Positions 6,283 to 9,452 of a stretch of DNA of 9,452 nucleotides are shown here, in pieces (the first letter of the stretch is position 1; each line of letters starts with the position of its first letter). The stretch is from Bacteroidales bacterium (lineage in GTDB: Bacteria; Bacteroidota; Bacteroidia; Bacteroidales; VadinHA17), in the NCBI GenBank assembly GCA_003520925.1, contig DOTV01000248.1:1-9452 (forward strand), read 5' to 3'. A program made the translations under genes and the position numbers. The notes under the pieces were generated by a model that saw only the letters and a list, made by a program, of their open reading frames with translations, was not told the origin of the DNA and searched no databases.

Positions 6283-6306
6283 AGTTATCAACAATTGTTA
6301 ATAACT
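6283..6306. promoter_or_regulatory. 24-bp near-perfect dyad, possible regulator site
   Basis: This stretch is a near-perfect palindrome centred on AACAATTGTT, with outer arms AGTTAT and ATAACT; only one position per arm breaks symmetry. It lies about 40-64 bp upstream of the -33 box of the RNA promoter, a location suited to a dimeric activator. Each arm also holds a DnaA-box-like 9-mer (TTATCAACA on plus, TTATTAACA on minus), though neither is a consensus box. Which protein binds, if any, is unknown. Confidence 0.45.
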
Positions 6307-6390
6307 TCGGAAAGTGCGAATATTGGTCTTCTTCAGATATCTGTATTCAACCTCATAAAGAAGCAACCGAGATCAGATTTAATTATGAAT

Positions 6391-6510
6391 GTACTCATCC
6401 CCCCTACCCCCTTCACTGCTGAAGCAAAGAAGGGGGTGAATATTACCGGATATTAATGACATTCCCCCTCTTTGCGCCAGCAAAGAGGGGGAAAAGAAGA
6501 GGGTGAGTAC
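6391..6510. repeat. MITE-like 120-bp inverted-repeat element behind eno
   Basis: The ends are inverted: GTACTCATCCC (6391-6401) against GGGTGAGTAC (6501-6510), matching except for one base. Inside are two related hairpins. 6407-6436 has CCCCCTTC paired with GAAGGGGG and an inner TGC/GCA pairing. 6462-6493 is a perfect 14-bp stem (TTCCCCCTCTTTGC) with a 4-nt GCCA loop. The two hairpins look like diverged copies (both CCCCCT-TCTTTGC types). No protein is encoded. The element ends 5 bp from the eno stop codon, so eno transcripts run into it and the strong stems may serve as their 3' end, although no T run follows either stem. C-rich intergenic elements of this look are familiar in Bacteroidota genomes; that is recollection, not a search. 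Confidence 0.65.
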
Positions 6511-6515
6511 GTTTA

Positions 6516-7793
6516 TTATTTTTTATACCCATAAACTGCCAGATCTCCCAGCATCTCCTCGATCCTCAGCAACTGATTATATTTGCATATTCTGTCAGTT
6601 CTGCTGCACGATCCGGTTTTTATCTGACCCGAATTAGTTGCCACAGCCACATCAGCAATAGTTGAATCTTCAGTTTCACCTGAGCGGTGCGATGTTACAG
6701 TAGTGTAACCTGCCCGGTGTGCCATTTCAATTGCATTGAGAGTCTCAGTAAGTGTTCCGATCTGATTCAGCTTGATAAGTATTGAGTTGGCACAGCCAAG
6801 GTCAATTCCCTTTTTCAGATATTCAATATTTGTAACAAACACATCATCGCCAACTATCTGAATCTTCTTTCCAAGTCGTTCAGTCATCATTTTCCACCCA
6901 TCCCAGTCTCCTTCAGCCATTCCATCTTCAATTGAATCGATAGGGAACATACCTATGAGCTTTTCAAAATAATCAACCTGTTCCTTTGATGTTTTTCTTG
7001 CTCCCTTCGGACCTTCAAATTTTGCATAATTGTACATACCGTTTTCATAAAACTCAGAAGCGGCGGAATCAAGTGCAATTGTAACATCAATCCCTGGTTT
7101 ATACCCGGCTGCTGAAATTGCCTTAACTATGGTCTCAAGCGCATCTTCCGTTCCGGCAAGTGTTGGTGCGAATCCGCCTTCATCCCCGACTGCCGTGCTT
7201 AATCCCCGTCCTTTAAGCACCTTCTTTAGTGAATGGAATACTTCTGCACCCATCCGTAAACCCTCTTTAAAGCTGGAAGCCCCGACAGGTCTGACCATGA
7301 ACTCCTGGAAAGCAATCGGAGCATCTGAGTGTGATCCCCCGTTAATAATATTCATCATTGGAACCGGGAGGGTAACGGCATTTGCTCCGCCTATATAGCG
7401 GAACAGCGGTAGTCCGTGATACAATGCTGCAGCTTTGGCAACAGCAAGGGAGACTCCAAGGATAGAATTGGCACCCAGACTGCTCTTCGTTTTGGTGCCA
7501 TCAAGATCGATCATCTTTCTGTCGATTCCGGTCTGGTCGGTAACATCCATCCCTATTATTTCCTCTGAAATAACATTATTGACATTATGAACAGCTTTAA
7601 GAACTCCCTTTCCCAGATATCTCGATTTATCATCATCACGGAGCTCAAGAGCCTCATTTTCACCCGTTGAGGCTCCTGACGGAACAGCGGCCCGTCCCAG
7701 GTAGCCGCTGGCTGTCTGAACATCAACTTCAATTGTCGGGTTGCCGCGGGAATCAAGTATCTCCCTGGCGTGTACGCTAACTATTTGTCCCAT
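6516..7793 (-). CDS. eno: Enolase (phosphopyruvate hydratase)
   Basis: Glycolytic enzyme interconverting 2-phosphoglycerate and phosphoenolpyruvate in the cytosol; also a component of RNA degradosomes in some bacteria. At 425 residues it has the full family length. All key positions are visible: N-terminal AREILDSRGNPTIEVD (9-24), flexible loop SGASTGENEALELRD (39-53), substrate loop NGGSHSDAPIAFQEF with H155, acid E205 in GDEGGFAP, Mg2+ ligands D242, E289 (SIEDGM) and D316 (GDDVFVTN), catalytic base K341 in IKLNQIGTL, and the signature SHRSGETEDSTIADVAVA with H369. The late stretch IKTGSCSRTDRICKYNQLLRIEE is slightly unusual where many enolases have GSxSRSERIAKYN. It follows rplQ by 95 bp with a strong terminator between them, so it probably has its own or read-through transcription; no good promoter box is seen in the 44 bp before its ATG. 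Confidence 0.98.
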   Translation of the reverse strand: MGQIVSVHAREILDSRGNPTIEVDVQTASGYLGRAAVPSGASTGENEALELRDDDKSRYLGKGVLKAVHNVNNVISEEIIGMDVTDQTGIDRKMIDLDGTKTKSSLGANSILGVSLAVAKAAALYHGLPLFRYIGGANAVTLPVPMMNIINGGSHSDAPIAFQEFMVRPVGASSFKEGLRMGAEVFHSLKKVLKGRGLSTAVGDEGGFAPTLAGTEDALETIVKAISAAGYKPGIDVTIALDSAASEFYENGMYNYAKFEGPKGARKTSKEQVDYFEKLIGMFPIDSIEDGMAEGDWDGWKMMTERLGKKIQIVGDDVFVTNIEYLKKGIDLGCANSILIKLNQIGTLTETLNAIEMAHRAGYTTVTSHRSGETEDSTIADVAVATNSGQIKTGSCSRTDRICKYNQLLRIEEMLGDLAVYGYKK

Positions 7794-7830
7794 AAGAATT
7801 TATTTTTTCATTAAACATTGCAGCAATATA

Positions 7831-7869
7831 TACAAAAAAAGGGATATGCCTTTCAGGTCATATCCCTTT
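7831..7869 (-). terminator. Intrinsic terminator after rplQ
   Basis: Positions 7838-7848 (AAAGGGATATG) and 7859-7869 (CATATCCCTTT) form a perfect 11-bp stem with a 10-nt loop. On the minus strand the second arm runs straight into a 7-T tract (7834-7840). This is a textbook intrinsic terminator closing the ribosomal-protein/rpoA operon after rplQ, 20 bp past its stop codon. Confidence 0.85.
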
Positions 7870-7888
7870 ACTTATAAATGATCTTTAA

Positions 7889-8437
7889 TTATTTTTCCCC
7901 GGCCTTAGCATCATCCGATGCTTTATCATCGGCTTTTGGGGACTTTGCGCTCTTTTTAGCTTTTACGGGAGTCTCCTTTTCAGGTTTTGCGGATACTGCT
8001 TCACCGGTACTCTTTTTAGAGGTTCTCCTTCTCCTGGCAGCTTTTGGCTTGGTGGTCGTTTCTGCGCCCTTCATCGCTTCATTGAAATCAACAAGCTCGA
8101 GAATGCACATCTCCGCATTATCTCCAATCCTGTTGCCTGTCTTAAGTATCCTTGTATAACCACCCGGCCTGTCGGCAATTTTAGGTGATACTTCACGGAA
8201 TAACTCGGCGACTGCCTCCTTATCTTTAAGATAGCCGAACACAACTCTCCTCGAGTGTGTTGAATCTTCCTTTGATTTTGTAATAAGCGGTTCAACAAAA
8301 GTTTTAAGTGCCTTGGCTTTTGCAGTAGTGGTAGTGATCCTTTTATGAATGATCAGTGAAACAGCCATATTGGAAATCATTGATTTCCTGTGTGAACTTG
8401 TTCTCCCCAGGTGGTTTATAACTCTCTGATGTCGCAT
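7889..8437 (-). CDS. rplQ: Large-subunit ribosomal protein L17 (bL17) with basic C-terminal extension
   Basis: Component of the 50S ribosomal subunit. The core (about residues 1-122) has all the family marks: MRHQRVINHLGRTSSHRKSM at the start, then MAVSLIIHKRITTTTAKAKA, the central RRVVFGYLKDKEAV, and GGYTRILKTGNRIGDNAEM before the last strand MCILELVD. Typical bacterial L17 stops near residue 120-130. Here a low-complexity tail of about 55 residues, rich in Lys, Ala, Thr, Ser and Glu, follows and is likely disordered; extended tails are common in Bacteroidota L17. It lies 26 bp behind rpoA in the standard order and is the last gene before the operon terminator. Confidence 0.97.
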   Translation of the reverse strand: MRHQRVINHLGRTSSHRKSMISNMAVSLIIHKRITTTTAKAKALKTFVEPLITKSKEDSTHSRRVVFGYLKDKEAVAELFREVSPKIADRPGGYTRILKTGNRIGDNAEMCILELVDFNEAMKGAETTTKPKAARRRRTSKKSTGEAVSAKPEKETPVKAKKSAKSPKADDKASDDAKAGEK

Positions 8438-8463
8438 TTCTCTATTTCCTTAACAAGTTAATC

Positions 8464-9452
8464 TCAATCTTTATCTAATTTATATTTGCTCACATCCATT
8501 CCGAATGAAAGACTCATCGACTCAAGCAATTCATCAAGCTCGGTGAGGGATTTTTTGCCGAAATTCCTGAATTTCAGAAGATCGTTCTTATTGAATTTCA
8601 CCAGATCACCAAGTGTTTCAACTTCGGCAGCTTTCAGGCAGTTGAGAGCCCTGACGGAGAGGTCGAGATCGACCAGCTTCGTTTTGAGCAGCTGACGCAT
8701 ATGAAGTACTTCCTCATCAAATTCCTCATTTGCCATCTTGTCATCCGAATCGAGGGTTATCTTCTCATCGGAGAAAAGCATAAAATGATAAATAAGAATC
8801 TTGGCTGCCTCTTTTAATGCTTCCTTAGGGTGAATTGAGCCATCTGTCTCCATCTCCATAAGAAGCTTTTCATAGTCGGTTTTCTGTTCAACACGAAAGT
8901 TCTCAACAGAATATTTTACATTCCTGATTGGGGTAAAGATTGAATCGATTGCTATAACTCCGAATTCGCTGTCGACCGGTTGATTTTCTTCAGCAGGAAC
9001 ATATCCTCTGCCTTTATTTATTGTCAATTCCATCTGAAGTTTAACGTCCGGCTCCATCCTCAGAATAACAAGGTCGGGATTAAGAACATCAAAGTTGCTG
9101 AGAGCGTTGCTCAGAGCACCGGCTTTAAAGACTTCCTGTCCGCTGATCTTGACGACGACCTTTTCATGATCCACATCATCGACGGTCCGTTTAAACCGGA
9201 CCTGTTTGAGGTTCAGTATTATTTCAGTTACATCTTCCATAACACCGGTAATTGTCGAGAATTCGTGGTCGATACCTTCGATCTTTACGGTGGTTATTGC
9301 AAAACCTTCCAATGAAGAGAGCAGAATCCTTCTAAGAGCATTACCAACAGTAATGCCATAGCCGGGTTCAAGAGGCCGGAATTCAAATTTACCGAACCTG
9401 TCGGTAGCTTCCAGCATTATAACTTTGTCAGGCTTCTGGAATGATAAAATGG
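8464..9452 (-). CDS. rpoA: DNA-directed RNA polymerase alpha subunit (5' end cut by window edge)
   Basis: Alpha subunit of RNA polymerase: dimerises to start enzyme assembly, and its C-terminal domain contacts activators and UP-element DNA. The N-terminal domain shows GITVGNALRRILLSSLEGFAI and the dimerisation/assembly segments. The C-terminal helix-hairpin-helix domain includes LSVRALNCLKAAEVETLGDLV and FRNFGKKSLTELDELL, including the DNA-contacting Arg in SVRALN. An internal ATG at 9417 (MLEATDRFGKFEF) is not the real start. Translation continues in frame upstream as ILSFQKPDKVI up to the window edge, matching the Bacteroidota form that begins MAIL or similar, so only about two codons are missing and full length would be about 330 residues. 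It is followed by rplQ after 26 bp, the conserved end of the ribosomal-protein operon. Confidence 0.97.
   Translation of the reverse strand, partial: ILSFQKPDKVIMLEATDRFGKFEFRPLEPGYGITVGNALRRILLSSLEGFAITTVKIEGIDHEFSTITGVMEDVTEIILNLKQVRFKRTVDDVDHEKVVVKISGQEVFKAGALSNALSNFDVLNPDLVILRMEPDVKLQMELTINKGRGYVPAEENQPVDSEFGVIAIDSIFTPIRNVKYSVENFRVEQKTDYEKLLMEMETDGSIHPKEALKEAAKILIYHFMLFSDEKITLDSDDKMANEEFDEEVLHMRQLLKTKLVDLDLSVRALNCLKAAEVETLGDLVKFNKNDLLKFRNFGKKSLTELDELLESMSLSFGMDVSKYKLDKD

Noticed and set aside
6283..6306. Replication origin or DnaA box cluster
   Set aside because: Only two overlapping, non-consensus boxes are present, with no further boxes and no dnaA or other origin genes. The dyad is better treated as a possible regulator site.

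Overview
The window looks like a chromosomal segment of a Bacteroidota member, probably of the Bacteroidales type. The evidence is the rpoA-rplQ-eno gene order, an RpoA N-terminus reading ILSFQKPDKV, an L17 protein with a long Lys/Ala-rich tail, -7 boxes of the form TAnnTTTG, and starts without Shine-Dalgarno sequences. This is inference from sequence features only; no search was run.

Layout, left to right. (1) Positions 1-143 hold short 7-bp tandem repeats and otherwise no gene. (2) Positions 144-2181 are a three-gene minus-strand cluster: a secreted Tyr/Ser/Pro-rich protein, a second secreted protein of unknown function whose ATG directly follows the first gene's stop codon, and a small DUF4870-type membrane protein. 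(3) Positions 2330-3673 (plus) encode a membrane-anchored hybrid histidine kinase-like protein. It keeps the phospho-accepting His and a good receiver domain, but its ATP-binding domain is badly degenerate. (4) Positions 3657-5552 (minus) encode a UbiD-family prenyl-FMN decarboxylase, which overlaps the kinase gene tail-to-tail by 17 bp. (5) Positions 5553-6515 are a 963-bp stretch without a credible protein gene, but it is rich in structure. (6) Positions 6516-9452 (minus) carry enolase, ribosomal protein L17 and the RNA polymerase alpha subunit. These are the downstream end of a ribosomal-protein/rpoA operon, with a strong terminator between rplQ and eno. rpoA runs off the right edge by only a few bases.

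The most interesting part is region 5. From about 6208 down to about 5712 on the minus strand there is what looks like an independent, roughly 500-nt structured RNA gene. It has a promoter matching the Bacteroidota consensus in both boxes (TTG-N19-TATATTTG), many nested stems capped by UNCG or GNRA tetraloops that make sense only on the minus strand, an 8-bp pairing that brings the two ends together, and a final 11-bp hairpin followed by a T-rich stretch. I could not match it to RNase P RNA, tmRNA, SRP RNA or 6S RNA by their known signatures. The RNA is flanked by a paired REP-like palindrome element (5608-5686), a near-perfect 24-bp dyad upstream of its promoter (6283-6306), and a 120-bp MITE-like inverted-repeat element directly behind eno (6391-6510).

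The housekeeping genes (transcription, translation, glycolysis) are conventional. The minus-strand secreted/membrane cluster and the hybrid kinase diverge from one 148-bp intergenic region, so shared regulation is possible but is not shown by the sequence.
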